Made by a program: the position numbers and the translations under genes | NCBI GenBank assembly: GCA_029204225.1 | Contig: CM055106.1 | Span: forward strand, 41,308,368 to 41,372,367 | Direction of reading: 5' to 3' | DNA from: Diphasiastrum complanatum | Taxonomy: Eukaryota; Streptophyta; Lycopodiopsida; Lycopodiales; Lycopodiaceae | DNA: 64,000 nt | Notes under the pieces: generated by a model | The model's database searches: none | Told to the model about the DNA's origin: nothing | Seen by the model: the letters and a program-made list of their open reading frames with translations, nothing else | Part shown: positions 46,370 to 56,881 of the stretch, piece after piece | Position numbering within the stretch: the stretch's first letter is position 1 | How the letters are laid out: every line of letters starts with the position of its first letter

Positions 46370-48330
46370 GTATGCTTGAAGAGGAGCATCTTCCAATTGA
46401 GAGAGTTCCAGAAAGACCTTCTAGACCAAGGGTCGTGCCTCACTTATCATGTGAAAGTGAAATAAATTTTAAATGGTATACCTCCTAACACACTGTTTAC
46501 TTATTTTACATTATATTTCATCAAAAAAGTATTAGGCTCAAAAGGAATGGTCCGAGACAATGCTAATTGAGTATAATGCTTTTGGTTGGAAACAAAAACT
46601 CGGTTGCTTTGTGAGTTACCATTGGAGAAGAAGACAATATGTTGTACATGGGTAGTCAAGTTGAAATGCAATAAAGATGGTCTAGTTTTGAAGCATAAAT
46701 CACAATTGGTGGCCAAGGGATATGCTCAAACTAAGGGGATTGACTGAGACTTATGCTCTCGTATCCAGCAAGATGGGCCAAGATGGCAACCATTTGAATA
46801 CTCTTGCTTTGGCCTCACATTTTTGGTTGGTTTCTTTTCCATATGCATGTATCAAATGCTTTCATCAATGGTTTCCATGAAAAGGATATCTACATGACCA
46901 ACCTGAGGGGTTCACTATCCAAGAAGGGAACGAGGACAAAATTTGTCATTTACACAAAAGCTTGTATGGCCTTACAGAAGATTTAAGAGCTTGATATACA
47001 AGATTGTAGTCTTTTCTTATATCCATTAGATTCATAGCAAGTGAATATGACCATCCCTTTATCTAAAGTTTGATGATACTGGAAATAATATATTTTTATT
47101 TATCTATGTTGATGACATAATCTTGAGTGGAGATTGTCTACTCTTGATAGATCAAACCAAGATTGTCTTGTGCAATGAATTTAACATGGTTGATCTCAAG
47201 TCTCCACTTTATATTAGTGAAGAATAGGCAAAATCCAGCTTGATCGACATTTTGCAATTTCATGTTCATATTACTTTCACAAATGAGTGGAGCATGTTCC
47301 CACGTGTGGAGGGTAGGCATAATCACTTTAGTTCATTTAGGTTGAGCTCGAATAGTCAATAGGCCTTAAACTTGAGATTTGGGGCTCCTCTATCAAAACC
47401 ACTCATTGTACACTTGTAATTAAGTGATTAGGTCAAATTAAGATTTGGATTAGCTCTCTTCATAGAGTAGGTTGCTTACACTTGGCTTGATGGTAGAGGG
47501 CTAGCGACATTGCTCCACATAATCTTATTTGTCAATATGGACCAATCATAGTGAAGGATGCACCAAAATGGTCCAATCAATGTAAGAGGTGGCATGTAAG
47601 TGGTCCAATCAAAGTAAAAGGTGATTCTAGAGAGGTCCGATCTTGATCACCATTGCCACACCTCTTGGATCTCGAGCTACTATGAGAGAGTGAGAGAGAG
47701 CTCATTCTACATTGAGTTTTTAGAGAGATTGAGTGATTCTACACTTAGAATTTGGCACATCTTCCCTTTCTACCCGAGACCACATGTACTTTTATCTCTC
47801 TACCCGAGAGCAAGCCAATTCCACACTTAGTTGTTTTTCACCAAAAGTTGTCCTTGAATGTGTTTGATGAATGCTGATTGTATGATGCATGTCTAATGTC
47901 TAATGTGCTCTTGCCTTAGAATTCCAAGCTAGATTGATTCTACCATATTGGTGCTAGATCTATGTGCAATCACACACACTTTAGGAGATCGCACACATTG
48001 TTTGAGATGTCCTCACACAAGTGAAAGTACACAATATTGGTCATAGGAGTCACTAGATTCAAGGATAAAATTTCAATTGTAAAAATCCCTCATCTCAAAG
48101 TCTTGCAAGTAGTCAAGTTTTCCCTGCTGGAATCAAGCATATTGAAGTACGTCACAATTCTAAATGAGAAAGGTACAAGAAAAGAAGATGCATTTGGAGC
48201 ATGCACAAACTAAAAAAAGGTTGGCCATCGTTTTACTAATCCACTTGCAAAAAGGACCATATATTAGATATAGACTAGCACTTAATGTCTTGAATAAATC
48301 TAGGTTGGAATGAAAGCATAGTTTTCAAGG
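46370..48330 (+). pseudogene. Copia RT and RNase H fragment interrupted by a solo LTR
   Basis: + strand reading: LPIERVPERPSRPRVVPHLS (about 46390), VLKHKSQLVAKGYAQTKGID (about 46685-46742), HVSNAFINGFHEKDIYM (about 46845-46893), then LFIYVDDIILSGDC (from about 47096) with the YVDD box, stopping at the solo LTR (47216). After the LTR, AGIKHIEVRHNS (about 48130) and VQEKKMHLEHAQTKKRLAIV (about 48175) give the RNase H C-terminus. GGAGTGTTAGAA at 48338 may be polypurine tract plus the start of its own LTR. The stops and shifts make it dead. Confidence 0.82.
47216..48033 (+). repeat. Solo LTR with intact target duplication (ATATT)
   Basis: 818 bp, aligning as the reverse complement of the LTR at 49711 (819 bp). 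It runs from AGTGAAGAATAGGCAAAATC to GTGAAAGTACACA, and is flanked by ATATT at 47211-47215 and 48034-48038. It carries the family's GGTCCAAT repeats and 'ctctacccgag' pairs. It sits inside an older + strand RT/RNase H remnant. The matching target duplication shows it arose by insertion of a full element followed by LTR-LTR recombination. Confidence 0.88.
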
Positions 48331-48339
48331 AGTGTTAGA

Positions 48340-48975
48340 ATCATAACCATCATTTTTGGATAATTAGATTCATGTGTACTTCATCTTTATTGTACTTATT
48401 AGCCAAAACTTGAAGCTACCTACTTGTGTGCAATTGCTAAATCTTGGCAAATTAGTGAGCAAGTCATCATTTTTGCCTAAGAGTTGGAAGAGGTAATGCC
48501 ATATTTCAAGGGTCTTGATATTAGGCACAATTGGAGTAGGTCTAGGCTTTTGATCCTAATATCGTGTCAAACGTGGTGAAGCTTGTATGATTAATCAAAC
48601 CAATGTACATACTTGATGCCAAGAGTAATTCAAGCACTTTGATTTTCAAGCTTCCAATTGACATTCTCATGATAACTTTTACTCATAGGATTAAACCATA
48701 GTTTGTGAAAATCTATGATTAAGATCAATAACATATCAAGGACCTATGACCAAAGTAATTGTACAAAAAAAAAATTAGAGCAGAGGATGTTAGACGAGCA
48801 CTTTCATTTAACAAATCAAATGACACGAAGATTGAATCCAATACATATGAAACTCGTTAAACAATGGATCTAAACCTCATACACTTGTATTCAACCACGA
48901 AGACCTCAAACCAAGTCAATATATAAGGCTCAATAGCTTCTACTATCTAGCTCTAACAACCAAACACATTAAATT
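48340..48975. other. No recognisable gene; possibly LTR of the preceding fragment
   Basis: TGTTAGAATC at 48343 just after a purine run could begin the 3' LTR of the + strand copia remnant. I found no partner copy to confirm it. Confidence 0.35.
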
Positions 48976-49595
48976 TGTAGGAAATTAGTGGGAATGTGCA
49001 GAAGTTGGTGAGCGAGCTTGGTGTAGGATCGGAAACGCCACAATTAGCAGCAGAACGTTCAAATTCAATGATTCAAACAAATGCATAAAGAACGATATAG
49101 TAGTGAGACTGAGAATTTGCACTCTGATTTATATCAAACAGTGAGTACAAAATGCTTGAAGTGATAACTTCAGCTTACAGTCGTTGAGAGTAATAACTCT
49201 AGTTTTAGAAACTCGATTAATCAGAATTAAAATCAGAAGTAGTTTTCTGATGAAGATTCTAGTATTGATATCCTACAAAATATCTACAACTACCTTTTGT
49301 TGCAGTTATTACAACCGCCTCATTACAGTTAATACATGTACAAAATGGGTGGACTGTCAACGTGAAGTCGTTGGGTTGGACAGTATCGAAATTTACAAGT
49401 ATCGAAAAATATACAATGACTCATACAATGACTAAAAAAATATAGAATTTTTCGAGTCGATCCGGTATCGAAGAATTCTAGACAATTCAATCTTGAATTT
49501 TTTTATCCTCTATTCAGAAATTCGAGCCTTCTATTTTTGGTTTTTTCGGATGCTCATTATTGAATGGAGTTGAGGTTGAGCATCAAATTCCAACA
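48976..49595 (-). repeat. 3' LTR of outer copia element
   Basis: 620 bp, TGTAGG...CCAACA. Internal words GGTGAGCGAGCTTGGTGTAG and TGCAGTTATTACAACC match the copy at 62902. The polypurine tract follows at 49596-49604 in + reading (CTCCCCCTT). Confidence 0.9.
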
Positions 49596-49710
49596 CTCCC
49601 CCTTAATGTGGATCCTGAAAACTTTTGTTTTAGATTCAACATGTCGTTGAATCTGAGGTGGTGCTCTTTTGATAGAGCATTTGTGAAGTAATCTACTGCC
49701 ATCAAATTTG

Positions 49711-50529
49711 TGTTGATTTCACACGTGTGGATTGTCCACTACATGTACTTGTGATCTCCTAAGGTGTGTAGATGCACCAAGATCAAGACTAGATTGAGAT
49801 TCAAGATCAATCTTGGATCCTATGGCAAAAACACACTACCACATGCATTCAATCACTTCCAACTCTCACTCACACGTGTGGGAAGTGTTCCAAAAGTAAT
49901 CTAAGTAAAAACAAGCTGCTCTCCTCGGGTAGAGAGAGAAAATCATCATGAGCTCTCGGGTAGAGAGAGAAAGCTAGAAAACCAATTACTCACAAAATCC
50001 ACTCAATCTCAAAATCAATTAGATCCAAATGAGGAGTACAATGATACTAGTAGATCTACGAGCTACCACTATGCTTAACTATGAGTGGACCACACTTTGC
50101 CACCTCTTAATCCTATTGGACCATTGATCCATGCACCTCTAAATTCTATTGGACCATTTTCAAGAAAACCTCAAATTCTATTGGACCACTCATGGTTCCA
50201 CCTCTAAATCCTATTGGACCTCTTAAACTTCATCAAACAAAAGCATTACACTTGTCTACACTCTAATTGGCACAAGTTTGGCCTCCTACTCTATTTTGGC
50301 TCAATAGTGGCATTACAAGTGGAAATGGATAATTTGCCATCTATGCCAAATTTGACCCTATCAACATCCTACACCTAAATGCTTGACTATGAAATTCTAT
50401 GAGACCCCTATATCAAACATTTTTATTCACTTTACAATTCTCCACACGTTGGAACATCCTCCACACATGTGAGATTCACTTACAAACTTCTATCACAAAA
50501 AATACCAAGATTTTTGCCATTTTCTCACA
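49711..50529 (-). repeat. Left LTR of the three-LTR element
   Basis: 819 bp, TGTTGATTTC...TTCTCACA. It has two perfect CACACGTGTG palindromes (about 49721 and 49872), a pair of 'cgggtagagagagaaa' repeats and four ATTGGACC motifs (CCAAT on the coding strand). It differs from the middle and right LTRs at more than a dozen sites, for example GTAGATCTACGAG versus GTAGATCCATGAG. Confidence 0.95.
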
Positions 50530-50625
50530 CTCCTCCTCAAAAAATAGCTTGGAAAGGTACTAGATCACGTGAGAAATTTGTAAATCTTTTTGAGTGGATC
50601 CTTTGGTATGCATAAGAATTGAATA

Positions 50626-51027
50626 TCAGCCAAGGGATCCATCATAGCAGCACCCTAAGATCTCTTTGGTAGAGATCTCTTGCCAATGCCTTTGAAGAGT
50701 GTTCCACCAATATGCCACTATGATCATGGGCTTCCTCCATGCTTGATGAGGATCTTTGCTTTGAAAGTTCCACTTGCATGATGGATGCACCATAAATAGA
50801 GAAATCTGAGGCTTCCAAGCCTCATAAGGATCATGGAGATCAAGATCATAAGATGTGAAACAATGATGATTATCAATATTATGCTTTCTAGCTTGACTAG
50901 TCCACATACAATGAACTATATCCATGATGGATCTAATCTTGATATCAAAGACTACCTTGATCTTTTTTAGGCTAGTTACTCTCTCAAGGATGTAAGTGTC
51001 CACTTTGGATGCTTCACTTAATCTCAA
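50626..51027 (-). CDS. Unrecognised 133-aa ORF in internal A
   Basis: Protein identical to 55959-56360. It ends about 100 bp before the left LTR, with the polypurine tract GAGGAGGAG (minus) between. Confidence 0.4.
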   Translation of the reverse strand: MRLSEASKVDTYILERVTSLKKIKVVFDIKIRSIMDIVHCMWTSQARKHNIDNHHCFTSYDLDLHDPYEAWKPQISLFMVHPSCKWNFQSKDPHQAWRKPMIIVAYWWNTLQRHWQEISTKEILGCCYDGSLG

Positions 51028-51548
51028 GAGGAGCTTACAATTTGCCTCAAAACATGATTTTCAAAAAGGTGAGTACCAAGCTCAATCTTGTTCTTACTAG
51101 AACCAAGAGCATACTTTTGACAATACAATATCTTGCTTTCAAAAAGTATTGGAAACATATCTAAGTCAATAATGACAAGAAACATGTCCATACCATAAGC
51201 ATCATACAAAACTATTAAAGCTTTTCTTGAACTTTGAGATCCAAAAAATTCAATGAAGCAAGATAGCATTTCAAGCAAAGGAAGAGAAGAATATATGAAT
51301 GTGTTGTAGTAGAAACAACATGAAATATGCCCCTCTTTGCCATGTAAGGTGATCCATAAAGGCTCGGCCATGCATCTTGAAGATCTTCTTGAAATCATAT
51401 GAAGAAGAAACTCCTCCTCACACATTGGCCCCATCATAACTTGAATACCTTCAAAAAAGATAACTTGTGATGCTTCTTGAGAAGCCTTGATCTCGGCCAC
51501 TTCCAAGATTGAATCTTCATGCAATGTGACATATCTATTCACAATCAC
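51024..51548 (-). CDS. Unrecognised 174-aa ORF in internal A
   Basis: Protein identical to 56357-56881; see that entry for motifs. It overlaps the preceding frame by 14 bp. Confidence 0.45.
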   Translation of the reverse strand: MIVNRYVTLHEDSILEVAEIKASQEASQVIFFEGIQVMMGPMCEEEFLLHMISRRSSRCMAEPLWITLHGKEGHISCCFYYNTFIYSSLPLLEMLSCFIEFFGSQSSRKALIVLYDAYGMDMFLVIIDLDMFPILFESKILYCQKYALGSSKNKIELGTHLFENHVLRQIVSSS

Positions 51549-52998
51549 TTATAGAGAGTGTAAAGACACTAAAGGCCTCCTTGATGGATGAGTATCCAAT
51601 CATGATCCATGAGCTTGGATCATCCTTCCTTCTTGTTTCCAAGGAAATATGTGCAAAGCAAGCACTACCAAGTTCACTAAGGTGATCAACCTTAGGCTTC
51701 ATCTTGAATAAAACTTCATATGGTGCTATTCCTTCAAGAGCTCCAATACTCCTCAAAGCTTTGATCTTCAATGAGAATTTCTTCTCAACATATGCTTTGA
51801 ATAATAAGGAATAATCATCACCATAATACTTGAAGGAGAGAAGATATGTGCATCTTGTGTGATCATCATCCTTTGAAATATTGGACATATAAGAAACATC
51901 AAGAGAGTTTGCACTCTCACTTGGATCCAATTTGTAGATGCCTTCAAATCTTGATCCATATGCAAGGATCTCACCATCCTTCTTGATCACACAATTGTCA
52001 ATATTGAAATTGACATCAAAGCCACTATCAAGAAGTTGGCCAACACTTAAGATGTTCTTTGTAAGCTTTGGGACAAAAAGAACATTGTTGAGAAAGAGAT
52101 CTTTGGAAGATGCAAGCTTCAAGGGAATAATCCCTACTCCTTCAATATTGCACTCATGCTTACTTGCAATGTATATGGTCTTCTTGACTCCATCATAAGG
52201 CATAATAGATGAAAAAGAGTGCTTGGAGCCACACATATGTGAAGATGCTCCACTATCAATATACCATGAGTCATCCTTGTTGAAGGTGGAAGAGGAGAAG
52301 CTTGATGCCATAAGAGAGCCTTCTCCATCACTTGCAATATAGTCTTCTTTCTCATTGGTGATGTTGGCTTGATTGAGTTGATTCTTCTTCTTGAAGCAAT
52401 TGGTGGCATAATGGCCTTTCTTGCCACAATAAAAGCACTGGATCTTCTTCTTCTTGAGATTTGAAGTTGAAGCATGAGAGGTATCCTCCTCCTCCTCTCC
52501 ATCTTGGTCTTTAGCTTTGTTATTAGAGAAGTGATGGTGTTGCTTCTTACTCATCTCTTTGTGCTTGGCAAATAGAACTTTGCCATCATCATGATTGAGT
52601 GATAGCTTGTCCATCCTCAAGAGTTTGTACTCTTGTATTGATTCTTTAGAAATAAGCACATTTTGAAGGGCCTCCAGACTTGGTAGCCCCTCCTTAATGG
52701 CATAGGATTGGACAAGGTTGTCATATTCATCTCTCAAGCCATTGAGAATGACTTGGACTAGCTCACTTTGATTGATTGAGTCACCAATACATGCAAGCTC
52801 CCTATGAATATCCTTGACTCTCGAAACATAATTAGATGCACTCTCATCACTCTTTTGACTACTTTGGAAGATTTGATTTCTAAGAGTGAGGAGACTAGAG
52901 GTGTTCTTAGCCTCATAGATGGACTTGAGACAATCCCAAGCTTCCTTGGATGTAGAACAATCACCAATCTCCCTCAATATCTCATTAGAGACATTCAT
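51535..52998 (-). pseudogene. Gag-protease-truncated integrase ORF, internal A
   Basis: It encodes the same 487 residues as 56868-58331. Because of the 1110-bp duplication its upstream flank is not the gag N-terminus alone: the residues before it (53007 upward) lead back into a second gag/protease start. Confidence 0.9.
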
Positions 52999-54235
52999 CT
53001 AATGTAGTGGAGAGCCATCCTAGCTCTCTTCTTGTATTTTTGTACTTCTTGAAGGACTTGAGGCTCATCCTCAATCCCAAGTACAATGTCCATCACATCT
53101 TGGAGTATCAAGATGGACTCCATCCTCAAAGCCACTATCAAGAAGTTGGCCAACACTTAAGATGTTCTTTGTAAGCTTTGGGACAAAAAGAACATTGTTG
53201 AGAAAGAGATCTTTGGAAGATGCAAGCTTCAAGGGAATAATCCCTACTCCTTCAATATTGCACTCATGCTTACTTGCAATGTATATGGTCTTCTTGACTC
53301 CATCATAAGGCATAATAGATGAAAAAGAGTGCTTGGAGCCACACATATGTGAAGATGCTCCACTATCAATATACCATGAGTCATCCTTGTTGAAGGTGGA
53401 AGAGGAGAAGCTTGATGCCATAAGAGAGCCTTCTCCATCACTTGCAATATAGTCTTCTTTCTCATTGGTGATGTTGGCTTGATTGAGTTGATTCTTCTTC
53501 TTGAAGCAATTGGTGGCATAATGGCCTTTCTTGCCACAATAAAAGCACTGGATCTTCTTCTTCTTGAGATTTGAAGTTGAAGCATGAGAGGTATCCTCCT
53601 CCTCCTCTCCATCTTGGTCTTTAGCTTTGTTATTAGAGAAGTGATGGTGTTGCTTCTTACTCATCTCTTTGTGCTTGGCAAATAGAACTTTGCCATCATC
53701 ATGATTGAGTGATAGCTTGTCCATCCTCAAGAGTTTGTACTCTTGTATTGATTCTTTAGAAATAAGCACATTTTGAAGGGCCTCCAGACTTGGTAGCCCC
53801 TCCTTAATGGCATAGGATTGGACAAGGTTGTCATATTCATCTCTCAAGCCATTGAGAATGACTTGGACTAGCTCACTTTGATTGATTGAGTCACCAATAC
53901 ATGCAAGCTCCCTATGAATATCCTTGACTCTCGAAACATAATTAGATGCACTCTCATCACTCTTTTGACTACTTTGGAAGATTTGATTTCTAAGAGTGAG
54001 GAGACTAGAGGTGTTTTTAGCCTCATAGATGGACTTGAGACAATCCCAAGCTTCCTTGGATGTAGAACAATCACCAATCTCCCTCAATATCTCATTAGAG
54101 ACATTCATCTAATGTAGTGGAGAGCCATCCTAGCTCTCTTCTTGTATTTTTGTACTTCTTGAAGGACTTGAGGCTCATCCTCAATCCCAAGTACAATGTC
54201 CATCACATCTTGGAGTATCAAGATGGACTCCATCC
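52016..54235. repeat. 1110-bp direct duplication within internal A
   Basis: The segments 52016-53125 and 53126-54235 are near-identical tandem copies covering most of gag and the start of protease. The junction shares the 4-base word TCAA (52016-52019, 53126-53129, 54236-54239). A difference is visible at 52919 versus 54017 (GTGTTCTTAG versus GTGTTTTTAG). Internal B lacks the duplication. 1110 is divisible by three. Confidence 0.93.
53071..54108 (-). pseudogene. Duplicated gag-protease ORF, internal A
   Basis: 345 codons. The first ~328 equal the start of the 487-codon ORF, through the zinc knuckle, the protease DSG motif and SVGQLLDSGF. It then crosses the duplication junction into EDGVHLDTPRCDG, which is gag N-terminal sequence read in a wrong frame, and stops. 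Preceded at 54302-54105 by the frame-shifted gag N-terminus. Confidence 0.9.
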
Positions 54236-54302
54236 TCAACTTCCATATTGAATAATTGGAAGTAGACAATCTCTCACTTGGTTGCAACAAGTATGAAGTC
54301 AT
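54105..54302 (-). pseudogene. Gag N-terminus, internal A (frame-shifted)
   Basis: The same 65 codons and the same ATGA stop/start overlap as 58328-58525. Confidence 0.88.
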
Positions 54303-55043
54303 GTAAAGTGGAGATAAATAAAAGTGATGAACAAAAAATGTTGCTTCTCTCTCACTATAGGATCCAATAATGGTGTGCTACCATCTCCTATGCAAGATCT
54401 TGCAACAAACTGTGAGATAATTCTCACTAGCTATCTCAATCTCTCCAAAACTAGATCTACTTCACATCAAATGATGGAGTATGGGCAAAGTTAGGATCAA
54501 ACACTCTTAACACGTGTGAAATATACTAAGAAACCAAATTTGACTCAAATACAATGATATTGCATGAAACAAAATGGCTAAGATCTCAAAACAGTGCCTA
54601 GATGACATATAGATGAGATTGGTAAGCATTCAACTGTGATTTTGGATCAAACAAGCAATCTCTTGACCAAACCAAATGTGTCCACCCAGGTCTAGGTGCT
54701 CTACCTAACCCTCTTCAAAATCTTATAACTTTTGATTGGCTCAACCATATGGAATGAAATTGATTGCATCAGAAACTAGACAAAAATAGCTTCAAAACAA
54801 GCTATCAAGCAAGATAAATGGATCAAGCATGAAAGAGAACTTCCAAACTGAAATTGGATGTTCCTCACACGTGTCTGAGCACCTGATTCCGTACAGTACC
54901 AGGTCAGACCCAATCAATGTCCTTTTGATCTCTTTTGATCCAAAATTGAACAAGATAGCTAGGAAAATGGGCCTTGACAATTTCTAGCTCAAGATTGATG
55001 AATAGTTTTCACTTAAATGGATCTTAGGTAGGCTCTGATACCA

Positions 55044-55862
55044 TGTTGATTTCACACGTGTGGATTGTCCACTACATGTACTTGTGATCTCCTAAGGTGT
55101 GTAGATGAACCAAGATCAAGACTAGATTGAGATTCAAGATCAAACTTGGATCCTATGGCAAAAACACATTACTACATGCATTAAATCACTTCCAACTCTC
55201 ACTCACACGTGTGGGAAGTGTTCCAAAAGTAATCTAAGTAAAAACAAGCTACTCTCCTCTGGTAGAGAGAGAAAATCATCATGAGCTCTCGGGTAGAGAG
55301 AGAAAGCTAGAAAACCAATTACTCACAAAATCCACTCAATCTCAAAATCAATTAGATCCAAATGAGGAGTACAATGATACTAGTAGATCCATGAGCTACC
55401 ACTATGCTTAACTATGAGTGGACCACACTTTGCCACCTCTTAATCCTATTGGACCATTGATCCATGCACCTCTAAATTCTATTGGACCATTTTCAAGCAA
55501 ACCTCAAATTCTAATGGACCACTCATGGTTCCACCTCTAAATCCTATTGGACCTCTTAAGCTTAATCAAACAAAAGCATTACACTTGTCTACACTCTAAT
55601 TGGCACAAGTTTGGCCTCCTACTCTATTTTGGCTCAATAGTGGCATTACAAGTGGAAGTGGATAATTTGCCATCTATGCCAAATTTGACCCTATCAACCT
55701 CCTACACCTAAATGCTTAACTATGGAATTCTATGAGACCCCTATATCAAACATTTTTATTTACTTTACAATTCTTTACACATGGGAACATCCTCCACACA
55801 TGTGAGATTCACTTACAAACTTCTATCACAAAAAATACCAAGATTTTTGCCATTTTCTCACA
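55044..55862 (-). repeat. Middle LTR, mosaic of right and left LTRs
   Basis: 819 bp. From its start to about 55790 it carries the right-LTR variants: AACCAAGATC, AAACTTGGATCC, CTCTGGTAGAG, TTCTAATGGACC, CTTAAGCTTAATC, TTTACACATGGGAAC. Its last ~40 bp carry the left-LTR variants: TATCACAAAAAATACCAAGA and GCCATTTTCTCACA. The crossover lies between about 55795 and 55825. Confidence 0.93.
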
Positions 55863-55958
55863 CTCCTCCTCAAAAAATAGCTTGGAAAGGTACTAGATCA
55901 CGTGAGAAATTTGTAAATCTTTTTGAGTGGATCCTTTGGTATGCATAAGAATTGAAAA

Positions 55959-56360
55959 TCAGCCAAGGGATCCATCATAGCAGCACCCTAAGATCTCTTT
56001 GGTAGAGATCTCTTGCCAATGCCTTTGAAGAGTGTTCCACCAATATGCCACTATGATCATGGGCTTCCTCCATGCTTGATGAGGATCTTTGCTTTGAAAG
56101 TTCCACTTGCATGATGGATGCACCATAAATAGAGAAATCTGAGGCTTCCAAGCCTCATAAGGATCATGGAGATCAAGATCATAAGATGTGAAACAATGAT
56201 GATTATCAATATTATGCTTTCTAGCTTGACTAGTCCACATACAATGAACTATATCCATGATGGATCTAATCTTGATATCAAAGACTACCTTGATCTTTTT
56301 TAGGCTAGTTACTCTCTCAAGGATGTAAGTGTCCACTTTGGATGCTTCACTTAATCTCAA
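55959..56360 (-). CDS. Unrecognised 133-aa ORF in internal B
   Basis: Starts MRLSEASKVDTYILERVTSL. It is Trp/His-rich in its second half (WKPQISLFMVHPSCKWNFQS, HQAWRKPMIIVAYWWNTLQR). No domain is recognised. It overlaps the preceding frame by 4 bp (ATGA) and ends about 100 bp before the middle LTR. The copy at 50626-51027 encodes the same protein. It could be scrambled RNase H region or captured sequence. Confidence 0.4.
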   Translation of the reverse strand: MRLSEASKVDTYILERVTSLKKIKVVFDIKIRSIMDIVHCMWTSQARKHNIDNHHCFTSYDLDLHDPYEAWKPQISLFMVHPSCKWNFQSKDPHQAWRKPMIIVAYWWNTLQRHWQEISTKEILGCCYDGSLG

Positions 56361-56881
56361 GAGGAGCTTACAATTTGCCTCAAAACATGATTTTCAAAAA
56401 GGTGAGTACCAAGCTCAATCTTGTTCTTACTAGAACCAAGAGCATACTTTTGACAATACAATATCTTGCTTTCAAAAAGTATTGGAAACATATCTAAGTC
56501 AATAATGACAAGAAACATGTCCATACCATAAGCATCATACAAAACTATTAAAGCTTTTCTTGAACTTTGAGATCCAAAAAATTCAATGAAGCAAGATAGC
56601 ATTTCAAGCAAAGGAAGAGAAGAATATATGAATGTGTTGTAGTAGAAACAACATGAAATATGCCCCTCTTTGCCATGTAAGGTGATCCATAAAGGCTCGG
56701 CCATGCATCTTGAAGATCTTCTTGAAATCATATGAAGAAGAAACTCCTCCTCACACATTGGCCCCATCATAACTTGAATACCTTCAAAAAAGATAACTTG
56801 TGATGCTTCTTGAGAAGCCTTGATCTCGGCCACTTCCAAGATTGAATCTTCATGCAATGTGACATATCTATTCACAATCAC
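56357..56881 (-). CDS. Unrecognised 174-aa ORF in internal B (replaces RT)
   Basis: Only the first ~25 codons are familiar: IVNRYVTLHEDS is the usual post-integrase segment of copia pol. The remainder (SCCFYYNTFIYSSLPLLEML, FVSDLEDRR-type motifs absent) shows no YVDD box or RNase H motif. The sequence KNKIELGTHLF near the end is weakly like the RNase H KHIEIxxHF motif but is not convincing. It overlaps the upstream frame by 14 bp and the next by ATGA. It is identical to the copy at 51024-51548. It may be decayed pol or a sequence acquired by this family. Confidence 0.45.
   Translation of the reverse strand: MIVNRYVTLHEDSILEVAEIKASQEASQVIFFEGIQVMMGPMCEEEFLLHMISRRSSRCMAEPLWITLHGKEGHISCCFYYNTFIYSSLPLLEMLSCFIEFFGSQSSRKALIVLYDAYGMDMFLVIIDLDMFPILFESKILYCQKYALGSSKNKIELGTHLFENHVLRQIVSSS

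Noticed and set aside
52134..52502. 122-codon Arg-rich frame on the minus strand, repeated at 53244 and 57467
   Set aside because: A shadow of the gag/protease frame; its recurrence only reflects the duplicated DNA.
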